A DNA stretch of 64,000 nt, from contig NZ_CP022604.1 in the NCBI RefSeq assembly GCF_002278035.1, forward strand, positions 62,001 through 126,000, written 5' to 3'. How positions within the stretch are numbered: position 1 is the stretch's first letter; each line of letters opens with the position of its first letter. The notes below the pieces were generated by a model. The model was not told where the DNA came from. It did no database searches and worked only from the letters and a program-made list of their open reading frames with translations. Of the stretch, positions 9,481-17,842 are shown in pieces. Made by a program: the position numbers and the translations under genes. The DNA is from Ochrobactrum quorumnocens (GTDB taxonomy: Bacteria; Pseudomonadota; Alphaproteobacteria; Rhizobiales; Rhizobiaceae).

Positions 9481-9672
9481 ATGAGCACCTATCTTCCCGT
9501 TGACATACATGACGCCCTTGAGCGCTTTATCAACGAAAAGCATCCCGGTCTGAACCAGACCGAGGCCATCATCCATATTTTGCGTAAATCGCTCGTGCAG
9601 CAAGGATACCTTGCAGCACCGTCAGAACATGGTACACCGCCCGAAGATTTGAACGCCACAAACGACGATTGA
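9481..9672 (+). CDS. Small hypothetical protein, possible ribbon-helix-helix-like
   Basis: The 63-residue product starts MSTYLPVDIHDALERFINE and continues HPGLNQTEAIIHILRKSL. The short beta-like start followed by two amphipathic helices resembles a ribbon-helix-helix DNA-binding fold, but this is only pattern resemblance. AGGAGG stands four bases before the second of two adjacent ATG codons, which I took as the start. It is followed at once by another small gene, pointing to an operon. Confidence 0.6.
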   Translation: MSTYLPVDIHDALERFINEKHPGLNQTEAIIHILRKSLVQQGYLAAPSEHGTPPEDLNATNDD

Positions 9673-9674
9673 AC

Positions 9675-9887
9675 ATGAACAAGACACCACAGGACGGAGC
9701 CGGCCACAAAGCCGCCCTCGGTCGCCGCCTTCTGCTTTTGACGATATTGGCGATTTTGCTGACATGTGCGCTCGTCTGGATGAGCATTTATCTGTTCGAT
9801 CCCGATGGTGGTCTCGGCCTGGATGACTTTGGAATTTTCGCGCATGAATTCAATGCGATAGATACGATGCTGCCGCGTATTTTGTAA
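9675..9887 (+). CDS. Small single-pass membrane protein, hypothetical
   Basis: The 70-residue product starts MNKTPQDGAGHKAALGRR, followed by one strong transmembrane helix (about residues 19-40) and a short acidic tail. A positive N-terminal flank suggests the N-terminus stays in the cytosol. The ATG lies two bases after the stop of the preceding gene. An overlapping TTG two codons earlier is possible. No family recognised. Confidence 0.55.
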   Translation: MNKTPQDGAGHKAALGRRLLLLTILAILLTCALVWMSIYLFDPDGGLGLDDFGIFAHEFNAIDTMLPRIL

Positions 9888-10051
9888 GGTTTAAGAGCGT
9901 TCTGTTACCGATTGAAATATTCATTTTGACACGTCCGTGACGTTCTGGGCTTTCGCTTCACGTATTTTGCGTGGTAGATGACGGTTATCGATTGAAAGAA
10001 TATTGACTGAACCGGGTCGCAAAACGGACCCGCTCAAGCCAAGAGGGTCTT

Positions 10052-10240
10052 ATGGCATTCGAGGACATCAAGGCGGAAATTGCTCTGCTGTTTGAGCAGA
10101 TGGTTAACCAGCCGCAGGACGTTCATGAGATTCGCGAGACAGTTCGCGAAAAGCTCAATGCGCTCAAAGCCACAGGCATGCCTCTACCAGCCGATCTGGT
10201 TGAACTCGAAAAACGTATCGAACAAGATTTCGATTCATAG
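10052..10240 (+). CDS. Conserved small helical protein, hypothetical
   Basis: The 62-residue product, MAFEDIKAEIALLFEQM to the end, is highly charged and predicted to be two amphipathic helices joined near TGMPLPADL. It has no signal peptide. AGAGGG lies seven bases before the ATG. It directly precedes the lytic transglycosylase gene by 12 bp, so the two are likely co-transcribed. Function unknown. Confidence 0.65.
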   Translation: MAFEDIKAEIALLFEQMVNQPQDVHEIRETVREKLNALKATGMPLPADLVELEKRIEQDFDS

Positions 10241-10252
10241 GATCGGTCACTC

Positions 10253-11140
10253 ATGCGTATAAAAGCTCAATCAAAACCGCTTTCTCTGACCTTTCTTAAA
10301 GGCGTTCTTCTCCTTGGTTGTGCAGTTGCTCTCAGCGCCTGTAACACGACAAGTGACGGAAAGCCTGCAAAGACCGCACTGATTTCGCCAGCTGAAAATT
10401 CAACGGCTACCGCATCTGCAACGGGCGACACGGCAACTCCAGCCGCAGGCGCAACCACAGTTGCGGATGCGGCTACTCCTGCTGATGGAATGCAGACAGT
10501 TGCATCGCTGGAAAACCCGGTTCTCCCGACCAATGTCCCTATTCCGGGCATTCGCGGCCAGTCCGAGCCAATGATGGCCTATGCTGGTGCGCAGGCGGAA
10601 GCCTCTCCAGCTTCCATGGCTGCTAACATGGCGTTTGAGACACCCGATCACGCGCCGGAAGAACTCGATGCGCTGATTACCAAATATTCTGTTGCCTATG
10701 ATGTGCCGGAGCGTCTGGTGCGCCGCGTTGTGCATCGCGAAAGCCGCTTCAATCCGGGCGCGCGCAATGGACCATATTGGGGACTGATGCAGATCAGCCA
10801 TCCAACTGCGCGCGGCATGGGTTATAAGGGCAATGCCAAGGGCCTTCTCGACGCCGAAACAAATCTGAAATACGCGGTTCGTTACCTCTCGGGTGCCTAT
10901 AAGGTTGCCGGTGGTGATGAAGGTCAGGCCGTTCGCTTCTATGCACGCGGCTACTATTACGATGCTAAGCGCAAGGGATTGTTGCAGGAAACCGGGCTTG
11001 ATGGCAGCTGGAAGCGTACCGGTCCGACCCGCGATGCTGCCGCTGCGTCATCCGAAACGGCAACTCTGCCAGATGCAGCTGTTGCTCCGTTGCCAGGTGT
11101 CGCACCAATTCAGGCTTCCTATACGCCTTCCGCGCAATAG
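10253..11140 (+). CDS. Lytic transglycosylase (SLT domain) lipoprotein
   Basis: The 295-residue product has a lipoprotein signal peptide with lipobox LSAC near residue 27, followed by an Ala/Thr-rich low-complexity linker to about residue 125. The catalytic SLT domain covers about 135-230: HRESRFNPGA provides the catalytic Glu, GLMQISHPTARGMG is the second motif, and NLKYAVRYLS the third. It cleaves glycan strands of peptidoglycan to 1,6-anhydro ends, probably at the inner face of the outer membrane. A Pro/Ala-rich tail ends the protein. Confidence 0.88.
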   Translation: MRIKAQSKPLSLTFLKGVLLLGCAVALSACNTTSDGKPAKTALISPAENSTATASATGDTATPAAGATTVADAATPADGMQTVASLENPVLPTNVPIPGIRGQSEPMMAYAGAQAEASPASMAANMAFETPDHAPEELDALITKYSVAYDVPERLVRRVVHRESRFNPGARNGPYWGLMQISHPTARGMGYKGNAKGLLDAETNLKYAVRYLSGAYKVAGGDEGQAVRFYARGYYYDAKRKGLLQETGLDGSWKRTGPTRDAAAASSETATLPDAAVAPLPGVAPIQASYTPSAQ

Positions 11141-11200
11141 CCCCATCCGACAAACTGTCATCTTGACGCTGCAAAGCGATGGCAGTTTGCTGTCTTACAG

Positions 11201-11303
11201 CGGTTCCAGTTAATATTGAATCGTTGGAACCGCTGTAACTATTTGTTTTTACGCATTTCCGAACGCAAAACCGGTTCCAACTTTTGCTGGAAATGCTTTA
11301 ACA
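11201..11303. repeat. Palindromic intergenic repeat (type B)
   Basis: GCGGTTCCAGTTAATATT / AATCGTTGGAACCGC forms the first palindrome; then ACTATTTGTTTTTACGCATT; then AACGCAAAACCGGTTCC and TTTTGCTGGAAATGCTTTAA. Related copies lie at 8602-8690, 49446-49548 and 50029-50126. It follows the lytic transglycosylase gene. Confidence 0.75.
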
Positions 11304-11316
11304 AAAGAGTGTTGCG

Positions 11317-11357
11317 GTGTCTCCCAAAACTGATGCCCACTTTTGGGAGACATGCCT
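11317..11357. repeat. Short intergenic repeat with TCTCCCAAAA / TTTTGGGAGA palindrome
   Basis: TGTCTCCCAAAA-ctgatgcccac-TTTTGGGAGACA is a 12-bp perfect inverted repeat. A close relative lies at 2677-2715 before the end of the YcnI-PCuAC gene, and a degenerate one at 6083-6112. It sits about 20 bp before the hemolysin III gene, inside its likely 5' region. Confidence 0.65.
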
Positions 11358-11377
11358 TAAAGACGTGAGCGTGTGTG

Positions 11378-12034
11378 ATGGATGTAAAACTGCCTTATCC
11401 AATTAAATGGAAATATGATCGGGCCGAGCTTTGGGCAGATGGTGTGGTCCATGTGCTGGGAGTGGCGCTTGCTTTTGCGGGTGCCATTGCAATGCTCATT
11501 TATTTCCTGCCGAACATGTCTGCAGCCACGTTGATCTCGTCCGGCGTCTATCTCGCGAGCTTGCTTGCAGCACTCGGAATTTCTGCGGTCTATAATATCT
11601 GGCCGGTTTCACCCACCAAATGGTTCCTGCGTCGCTTCGATCACTCGGCGATCTATCTGCTGATCGCTGGAACTTATACGCCCTTTGCTGTCCATATGGG
11701 TGATCGCGCCATACCACTTTTGCTCTTTGTGTGGAGCGTGGCTTTTGTTGGCATCATGCTCAAGCTGTTCATGCCGGGTCGCTTTGATCGGTTGTCGATC
11801 CTGCTTTATCTGGCATTGGGCTGGAGTGGTGTCATGGTCTATGACACCATGGTGCAATCATTGCCTTCGGCCGTGTTTTGGCTGATTGCGGCAGGCGGCA
11901 TGGTTTATTCTCTGGGGGTGATCTTTCATGTGTGGGAACGCCTGCGGTTTCAGAATGCCATCTGGCACGGCTTCGTCGTGGTTGGCGCAGCACTGCATTA
12001 TTGTGCGGTGTTCTTTGTAGGCACATGGAATTAG
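11378..12034 (+). CDS. Hemolysin III / TrhA family membrane protein
   Basis: The 218-residue product has seven predicted membrane segments and family motifs: ELWADGVVHVLG at the start of helix 1, then a central WPVSPTKWFLRRFDHSAIYLLIAG, split by me as SPTKWFLRRFDHS and AIYLLIAGTYTPF, and HVWERLRFQNAIWH near the C-terminus. Conserved His and Asp residues in these motifs are the putative zinc ligands of the PAQR/hemolysin III superfamily. It sits in the inner membrane and may affect membrane lipid state. I used the ATG one codon after a GTG. Confidence 0.88.
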   Translation: MDVKLPYPIKWKYDRAELWADGVVHVLGVALAFAGAIAMLIYFLPNMSAATLISSGVYLASLLAALGISAVYNIWPVSPTKWFLRRFDHSAIYLLIAGTYTPFAVHMGDRAIPLLLFVWSVAFVGIMLKLFMPGRFDRLSILLYLALGWSGVMVYDTMVQSLPSAVFWLIAAGGMVYSLGVIFHVWERLRFQNAIWHGFVVVGAALHYCAVFFVGTWN

Positions 12035-12040
12035 CTATTT

Positions 12041-12147
12041 TAGAGCACGTCCCGAAAAGTGGGAGCCGGTTTTCGAAACAAGATGTGCGTAAAAACAAAT
12101 AGTTAGAGAATTTATCATGCTTCAACTTAATCCAGAAATGCTCTAGT
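12041..12147. repeat. Diverged palindromic intergenic repeat (type A)
   Basis: AGAGCACGTCCCGAAAAGTG, GAGCCGGTTTTCGAAACAAG and a terminal AAATGCTCTAG follow the type A order. It lies between the convergent ends of the hemolysin III gene and dnaE2 and overlaps the last bases of dnaE2. Confidence 0.65.
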
Positions 12148-15100
12148 GAAAATCGCGGGATTTCGGCATAATTCTTACGTTTCTCGGGTGATGCGCAGCC
12201 TGTGATGGCGCAATGAGCCGTTGCGGGTCGCGACCGCTTAAGTCGATCAGTGCGTTTGAATGGTCTTCGAGCTTTGCGGCCACCAGATGCACGACGCCTT
12301 CAGGGCTGCGCTGGACATGGCCTTCAATGCGGATGAGACGAGCGCCCATCACCTCACGGCGAAAAGCCTTCATGATTTTTGGCCAGACGACGATATTGGC
12401 AATGCCTGTTTCGTCTTCGATGGTGAGAAACACCACGCCCTTGGCGCTGCCGGGACGCTGGCGTACGGTGACAATACCGGCCACTTTCATGCGATGGCCA
12501 TTGCCTCCCTCTTGCACGGCGTGACAGGTCGAGACTCCTGTCGCAGCCAGACCTTCGCGCAGATATTGTAGCGGATGTCCCTTGAGTGAAAGTCGCGTCG
12601 TCTCGTAGTCGGCAATCACATGTTCGGACGCTGCCATCGCTGGCAGGTGGGCTTTTGGCTCTTCCGCCAGTTCACTTGTTTCGGCGGCACGGAACAGTGG
12701 CAGTGTTTCATCATTGGGCAGACGACGTACGGCCCAGAGGGCTGCGCGCCGGTCAATGTCGAGTGAGCCGAAAGCATCGGCATCGGCAAGCAGCGTGAAG
12801 GCGCGCCTGTCAATCCGCAGGCGTCGATGCATGTCCTCAATGGTACGGTAAGACTCATGCCGACCGGCAATCAGAAGTTTTGCAGCATTTTCGGATAGTC
12901 CATCGATTTGGCGAAAGCCGAGCCGAAGCGCTGGTCGAATATCGAGCGTATCCTCCAGAATATTGTCCCACTGGCTTAAATTCACATCAACAGGCAACAC
13001 CGTCACACCATGCTCGCGCGCATCGCGCACGATCTGGGCAGGCGCATAAAACCCCATGGGCTGGGAATTCAGAAGAGCTGCCGCGAACACCTCTGGATGA
13101 TGGCATTTAAGCCATGCGGAAATATAGACGAGGTGCGCAAAGCTCGCCGCATGGCTTTCGGGAAAACCATATTCGCCAAATCCCTTGATCTGGTTGAAGC
13201 AGTTCTCGGAAAACGTCCGGTCGTAGCCACGGTTCACCATGCCGTCGATCATCTTCTCCTGCATGGTATGGATGGTGCCCATCTTGCGGAAGGTTGCCAT
13301 GGCACGGCGCAACTGATTGGCTTCATCGGGCGTGAACTTTGCCGCCTCTATGGCAATACGCATGGCCTGCTCTTGAAACAGCGGCACGCCTTTGGTTTTC
13401 TCCAGAATATTGCGTAGTTCGTTGGGCTTCCCATGCTCTGGTGACGGAGAGGGGTATATCACCGGCTCCAAACCGTTCCGCCGCCGCAGATAGGGATGCA
13501 CCATATCACCCTGAATAGGGCCTGGGCGCACGATGGCAACTTCAATCACCAGATCGTAGAATGTTCGTGGGCGCAGGCGTGGCAGCATGTTCATCTGTGC
13601 GCGGCTTTCCACCTGAAACACGCCGAGCGAATCGCCTTTGCAAAGCATGTCGTAGACGGCTTTGTCCTCGCGCGGCAGTGTGGCGAGCGTCAGCTTCTTG
13701 CCATCATAATGCTGAGGCTTATGCGTGTGAATGAGATCGAAGGCTTTGCGGATACAGGTAAGCATGCCAAGTGACAGCACATCGACCTTCATCAAGCCCA
13801 CTTCGTCGATGTCGTCCTTGTCCCATTCGATGAAGGAACGTTTGTCCATCGCCGCAGGACCGATTGGCACAGTCTCGTCCAGGCGGTCACGGGTCAGCAC
13901 AAAGCCGCCGACATGTTGCGAAAGATGGCGTGGAAAGCCGATCAGCTCCAGCGCCAGTTCTACTGCACGCCTTATGATCGGGTTGTCGGGGTCAAGCCCC
14001 GCCTGTCGGATATGCTGTTTGTCGATCCCACCGCCCGATATGCCCCAGACTGTATTTGCAAGCGCGCCTGTGACGTCTTCGGTCAGTCCCAGTGCCTTGC
14101 CGACATCACGAATGGCGCTGCGCGAACGATAACTGATAACAGTCGCTACAATGGCCGCACGATCAGTGGAATAACGTTCATAAACATATTGCATGACCTC
14201 TTCGCGCCGCTCATGCTCGAAGTCGACGTCGATATCCGGCGGTTCCTTGCGCTCGGCCGAAATGAAACGCTCAAACAGAAGATCCACTTCAGTCGGGTCC
14301 ACGCCGGTAACGCCTAAACAGAAGCAGACCACGGAATTGGCTGCTGAGCCGCGCCCCTGACACAAAATTTTCTTGGAGCGCGCATATTGCACAATGTCAT
14401 TGACGGTTAGAAAATAGGCCGCATAGTTGAGCTGTTCGATCAGCGCTAGTTCCTTGTTGATCAGCCCTTTGACCTTTTCCGGTATCGTATCCGCACCATA
14501 ATGCCGGGCAGCACCCTCCCATGCGAGATCATGCAGATGCTGTTGCGGTGTCTTGCCTGGTGGCACTGGCTCATCAGGATAATCATAGCTCAGTTCATCG
14601 AGCTGGAAGGTGATGGGGGTAGTGAAGTCGGACGTGGCATCGATTGCTTGCGGATAGTTTCGAAACAGCCGCACCATCTCATGGGTTGGTTTCAGGTGGC
14701 GCTCGGCATTTTTCTCAAGCAGCCGACCAGCGGCAAAAACGGATGTGTGATGGCGTGTTGCGGTCAACACATCCTGTAAAGCGCGGCGGTCGGGATGATG
14801 ATAAAGCACGTCATTAGTGGCGAGAAGAGGCACACCGGTTTCGGCTGCAATACGGGCAGTCTGTTCTGCGCGTCGTCCGTCCTGCCCCTGATGCGGCATG
14901 GCAAGCGCCAGCCAGACGCAGCCGGGTGCTGCGGTAGCGATGCCTGCCAACCGGGTTGAAAACTCAAGTCCCGGATTTTCGGAAGGAAACACAGCGATCT
15001 GGAATTGTCGTGCCCGAAACTGTAAGTCTGCCCAAAGAAGATGGCATTCGCCCTTGATTGCAGCGCGTGTCTTGCCCTCTGTGAGCAACCGGCAAAGCTG

Positions 15101-15379
15101 ACCATAGGCTGAACGATCACGCGGATAAACCACCATCTCCGGCGTTCCGTCAATGAAGGTCAGTCGGCAACCGATGAAAAGCCGGAAGCTGCACGTGTCG
15201 CGAAAACTCTTCCAGGCAGCGTGCGCCCGTACCACCCCGGCCAGCGTGTTACGATCGGCTATTCCTATACCGGATAGCCCAAGTGCATAGGCTTGCTCCA
15301 CCAGTTCCTGCGGATGCGATGCACCACTGAGGAATGAAAAATTGGAGGTCGCAGCCATTTCATAATAGCGGTTTATCAT
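12143..15379 (-). CDS. dnaE2: Error-prone DNA polymerase III alpha subunit DnaE2 (ImuC)
   Basis: The 1078-residue product is the expected length for DnaE2 and starts with MINRYYEMAATSNFSFLSGA, the family N-terminus. A PHP domain occupies the first ~270 residues. The polymerase core includes CQGRGSAANSVVCF and PPDIDVDFEHERREEV, the latter carrying the catalytic Asp pair. An OB-fold nucleic-acid-binding domain lies near residues 960-1040. It carries out lesion bypass and damage-induced mutagenesis with ImuA and ImuB. Its ATG overlaps the imuB TGA (ATGA), so translation is coupled. Expression is expected from the LexA-controlled promoter upstream of imuA. Confidence 0.96.
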   Translation of the reverse strand: MINRYYEMAATSNFSFLSGASHPQELVEQAYALGLSGIGIADRNTLAGVVRAHAAWKSFRDTCSFRLFIGCRLTFIDGTPEMVVYPRDRSAYGQLCRLLTEGKTRAAIKGECHLLWADLQFRARQFQIAVFPSENPGLEFSTRLAGIATAAPGCVWLALAMPHQGQDGRRAEQTARIAAETGVPLLATNDVLYHHPDRRALQDVLTATRHHTSVFAAGRLLEKNAERHLKPTHEMVRLFRNYPQAIDATSDFTTPITFQLDELSYDYPDEPVPPGKTPQQHLHDLAWEGAARHYGADTIPEKVKGLINKELALIEQLNYAAYFLTVNDIVQYARSKKILCQGRGSAANSVVCFCLGVTGVDPTEVDLLFERFISAERKEPPDIDVDFEHERREEVMQYVYERYSTDRAAIVATVISYRSRSAIRDVGKALGLTEDVTGALANTVWGISGGGIDKQHIRQAGLDPDNPIIRRAVELALELIGFPRHLSQHVGGFVLTRDRLDETVPIGPAAMDKRSFIEWDKDDIDEVGLMKVDVLSLGMLTCIRKAFDLIHTHKPQHYDGKKLTLATLPREDKAVYDMLCKGDSLGVFQVESRAQMNMLPRLRPRTFYDLVIEVAIVRPGPIQGDMVHPYLRRRNGLEPVIYPSPSPEHGKPNELRNILEKTKGVPLFQEQAMRIAIEAAKFTPDEANQLRRAMATFRKMGTIHTMQEKMIDGMVNRGYDRTFSENCFNQIKGFGEYGFPESHAASFAHLVYISAWLKCHHPEVFAAALLNSQPMGFYAPAQIVRDAREHGVTVLPVDVNLSQWDNILEDTLDIRPALRLGFRQIDGLSENAAKLLIAGRHESYRTIEDMHRRLRIDRRAFTLLADADAFGSLDIDRRAALWAVRRLPNDETLPLFRAAETSELAEEPKAHLPAMAASEHVIADYETTRLSLKGHPLQYLREGLAATGVSTCHAVQEGGNGHRMKVAGIVTVRQRPGSAKGVVFLTIEDETGIANIVVWPKIMKAFRREVMGARLIRIEGHVQRSPEGVVHLVAAKLEDHSNALIDLSGRDPQRLIAPSQAAHHPRNVRIMPKSRDFH

Positions 15380-16962
15380 GCGAATAACCCATGCAGGAAC
15401 CAGCGTGGCAGGTTATCGCCCACATAAAGCCCCTCGCGAAAAATCCAGAATCGCTGGCCGTCTTCGTCTTCAACCCGATAATAATCGCGCAAGTCCTGGG
15501 CTGTCTGACCGATAGAGAGCCACCATTCCTGTTCTATCCGCTCAGGTCCTTCGGCAAGACGCACATGATGACGGACCCGACGCCATATGAAGAACGAGGG
15601 TGGACTGTCGGGTACTTCGGCTGTTGTCTCAATCAGCTGTGGTGGATGAAACAGCTTTATAGGTCGTGCAGGCGGATCGCCTGGCAGGACGGCAGCACTT
15701 TGATAACTTGCCTCATTTTGACGCGTCGAATGAAGAGCAGCTCGCAGGCCAAAGGCACGCTCTGGCATATGGGTATCTCGTGGAAATGTGACCAGAACGC
15801 GCTGTGGACCCAGCCGTGCTGACAATCGATCAATGAGCTGGCTGAAGCCGGCATCGTCTTCTTCGTGCTGATCAAGTCCGGTCTGATGCTGCGCGAGTGT
15901 GATGCTGCGAAGGGCGGCAAGCCGGATCATGTCGAAGCCGAAACCCGCGTCGAGCGGATCTGTCAGCGCATTCAGCCGCTCGCGCGCAAGACGCCAGAAA
16001 ATCCGGATGTCGCGCAAAGGCTGACCCGTTTCAATCCGAATATGGCGAACCTGACCATCCACCCGAAAAAAAGATGCTTCAATGAGGACTGCGCCCTTAC
16101 CGTCTTTTTCAAGCCTCGCGAACAGTTCCTGTGCCAGTTCCTGTAATATCTGCTCAATAAGCTCCATGACGGTGATCGGCTCCGAAAGCCTGTGCTCGAC
16201 AGTGGCAAGCGACATCATACGCAGTGGCGAAATCGGCGCGCGCGTCTGCCGTGCCAGTCGGTCAAGCTTGGCCGCAAGATCAGGACCGAAACGGGCCGTA
16301 AGGGCAGAGCGCGGAAGCTGCATGACGTCGCCAAGGCGCTTGAGGCCTGCACGTTTGAGACCCGTCTCACTGGCCTCTGCCAGTTCAAGGGAAGAAAGCG
16401 GCAGGCGAGGCAAAAGCGCATCGGCTTGTGCCAGGTCAAACACACCGCCTTTGGTTCCGCGCGCCAGAAGCCGTGCGGCAAAAGCATTATCGGCAATCGC
16501 TGCCTGTACGCACAAGCCTGCTCGTTCCATGCGCTTCGTCACATCAATACGCATGGCTGCAAGCCCACCGAAGAGGTGGGCACAACCCGTAATATCAAGC
16601 ATCAAACCATGCAGCGGGTCGAACGCCACAAGTGGCGTGTAACGCTCGCACCAATGAGCAAGGTGATTGACGAGAGCTGCATCGCGCTCCGGCATGGCAG
16701 GTGCCACATCAAGCATCTCCACCCGTGCGCGTGCATCAGTCAGCGCCATGCCGGGAAAGATGCCGAGCGTGGCTGCAGCTGCATCCACTGCTGTCACTCG
16801 TAGCGCATTGGCGGTGCGTTCAGTGACGACAAGCGGCAGATTACGCACAGCTTCAGGCGATGCGACGCGGCGTAACCGATCCGTCGGCAGAAAGGGGAAC
16901 CAGAGTGCGAGGAACGAACGCTCGGCCTGCTCTTTCTCTTGCACCAAATTCAAGGGTTTCAT
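15376..16962 (-). CDS. imuB: ImuB, Y-family polymerase-like mutagenesis protein
   Basis: The 528-residue product begins MKPLNLVQEKEQAERSFLAL and continues into FPFLPTDRLRR, as in rhizobial ImuB. It has the Y-family (DinB/UmuC) fold but belongs to the group lacking polymerase active-site carboxylates, and acts as a hub linking DnaE2, ImuA and the beta clamp. The conserved C-terminal region DLRDYYRVEDEDGQRFWIF, ending WFLHGLF, is typical of the family. The chosen ATG lies inside the 3' end of imuA, giving about 110 bp overlap. A longer in-frame extension is possible but would reach deeper into imuA. Its TGA overlaps the dnaE2 start. Confidence 0.92.
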   Translation of the reverse strand: MKPLNLVQEKEQAERSFLALWFPFLPTDRLRRVASPEAVRNLPLVVTERTANALRVTAVDAAAATLGIFPGMALTDARARVEMLDVAPAMPERDAALVNHLAHWCERYTPLVAFDPLHGLMLDITGCAHLFGGLAAMRIDVTKRMERAGLCVQAAIADNAFAARLLARGTKGGVFDLAQADALLPRLPLSSLELAEASETGLKRAGLKRLGDVMQLPRSALTARFGPDLAAKLDRLARQTRAPISPLRMMSLATVEHRLSEPITVMELIEQILQELAQELFARLEKDGKGAVLIEASFFRVDGQVRHIRIETGQPLRDIRIFWRLARERLNALTDPLDAGFGFDMIRLAALRSITLAQHQTGLDQHEEDDAGFSQLIDRLSARLGPQRVLVTFPRDTHMPERAFGLRAALHSTRQNEASYQSAAVLPGDPPARPIKLFHPPQLIETTAEVPDSPPSFFIWRRVRHHVRLAEGPERIEQEWWLSIGQTAQDLRDYYRVEDEDGQRFWIFREGLYVGDNLPRWFLHGLFA

Positions 16963-17692
16963 TGTTCCATTCCATGATCCACTGACCACATGTGCCGTGG
17001 CGATTCCGCTCCAGAACGGCTGCAAAGGCAGGTTTTCCTGGCGCATTTGCCCCACTGGTCTGCGACGGAGCAGGGGCTATACGCCAACGGCTGACAGCGG
17101 CACTTTGCACTGCACTCCGATGGCTACGCAGTAAAATCGCTGGAAGCTGGGCCGTCTCGGTCGCTAGAAGCAGACGGCGCGAGGCTGTGAGATCGAGACA
17201 CTTCGGTTTGCCTGTCACTGAGGCAACGATGCCCGCAACGAGGTACGCTGCCTTGCTGCCGTTGCCTGCTTCCAATACATCACCCGCCGCCTTCAACACG
17301 TCTTGTGCAGTGGGGCATCGCACAATCAAAAGACGCGACGGATCAATACCGAAGGCATGAAGGCCCGGAGGATAAAGTCCGCCATATTCGTTTGATGCGC
17401 TTTCTTCCTCGATCCATATGATCGGCCTTTGTGCCTGCGAAGCCCGCAACGCAAGCGCCAGTGCAAAGCCAGTTGCCGCCATATGTGCGCTGGGGTTTTC
17501 AGCAAAAACCTCATGCAGCGCATCGCCTGCAAGACCATGCGGAAAAGCATCATCTGTACCGGGAAAACCAAGTGTGAAGCTGCGCGCACGTCCGAAGCCC
17601 GTGAGTGCCTCATTTGCAAAACTGTCTTGTGGGTCGTTGCCTTCAATGGCCGTAACCATGCGCCGCAACGCCGCGATGTCGATGCCGCTCAC
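16853..17692 (-). CDS. imuA: ImuA, SOS mutagenesis protein (RecA-like fold)
   Basis: The 279-residue product resembles the ImuA/SulA-like family: ALRRMVTAIEG near the N-terminus, a central GLYPPGLHAFGIDPSRLLIV, and DLTASRRLLLATE and LRSHRS near the end. It partners ImuB and DnaE2 in translesion synthesis. I chose a GTG start with GGAA seven bases upstream because it lies 19 bp inside the LexA box. A longer frame from a TTG would place the LexA box inside the coding sequence, which is unlikely. An ATG eleven codons further in is the other option. First gene of the SOS operon. Confidence 0.88.
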   Translation of the reverse strand: MSGIDIAALRRMVTAIEGNDPQDSFANEALTGFGRARSFTLGFPGTDDAFPHGLAGDALHEVFAENPSAHMAATGFALALALRASQAQRPIIWIEEESASNEYGGLYPPGLHAFGIDPSRLLIVRCPTAQDVLKAAGDVLEAGNGSKAAYLVAGIVASVTGKPKCLDLTASRRLLLATETAQLPAILLRSHRSAVQSAAVSRWRIAPAPSQTSGANAPGKPAFAAVLERNRHGTCGQWIMEWNNETLEFGARERAGRAFVPRTLVPLSADGSVTPRRIA

Positions 17693-17710
17693 GTTTAGAT
17701 TCCATCGTTT

Positions 17711-17725
17711 GTTCTCTATATGTTC
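17711..17725. promoter_or_regulatory. LexA (SOS) box upstream of imuA
   Basis: GTTC-TCTATAT-GTTC is a perfect match to the alphaproteobacterial LexA site GTTC-N7-GTTC (reads GAAC-N7-GAAC on the gene strand). Its place just before imuA-imuB-dnaE2, a classic LexA regulon member in this class, makes SOS control very likely. Confidence 0.93.
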
Positions 17726-17790
17726 TAGTATTGAATCGTGTGAAGCAAGAGTCAAGCGGCATCAGCTGTGAGGAAATGTGGATAAGAAAA

Positions 17791-17842
17791 ATGCTCCGTT
17801 TTAGAGGGTATTTCGATCTGGTTTTATCAGATAGCCTCTCTA
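17791..17842. repeat. Left part of a palindromic repeat split by the IS element
   Basis: ATGCTCCG-tt-TTAGAGG before the IS pairs with CCTCTCTA (end of this part, before the IS) plus AGGCGGAGCAT directly after it (18686-18696). Removing the 841-bp IS and one TA restores an imperfect hairpin of about 17-bp arms. The inner loop contains CGATCTGGTTTTATCAGAT, like the type A repeats. Confidence 0.75.
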
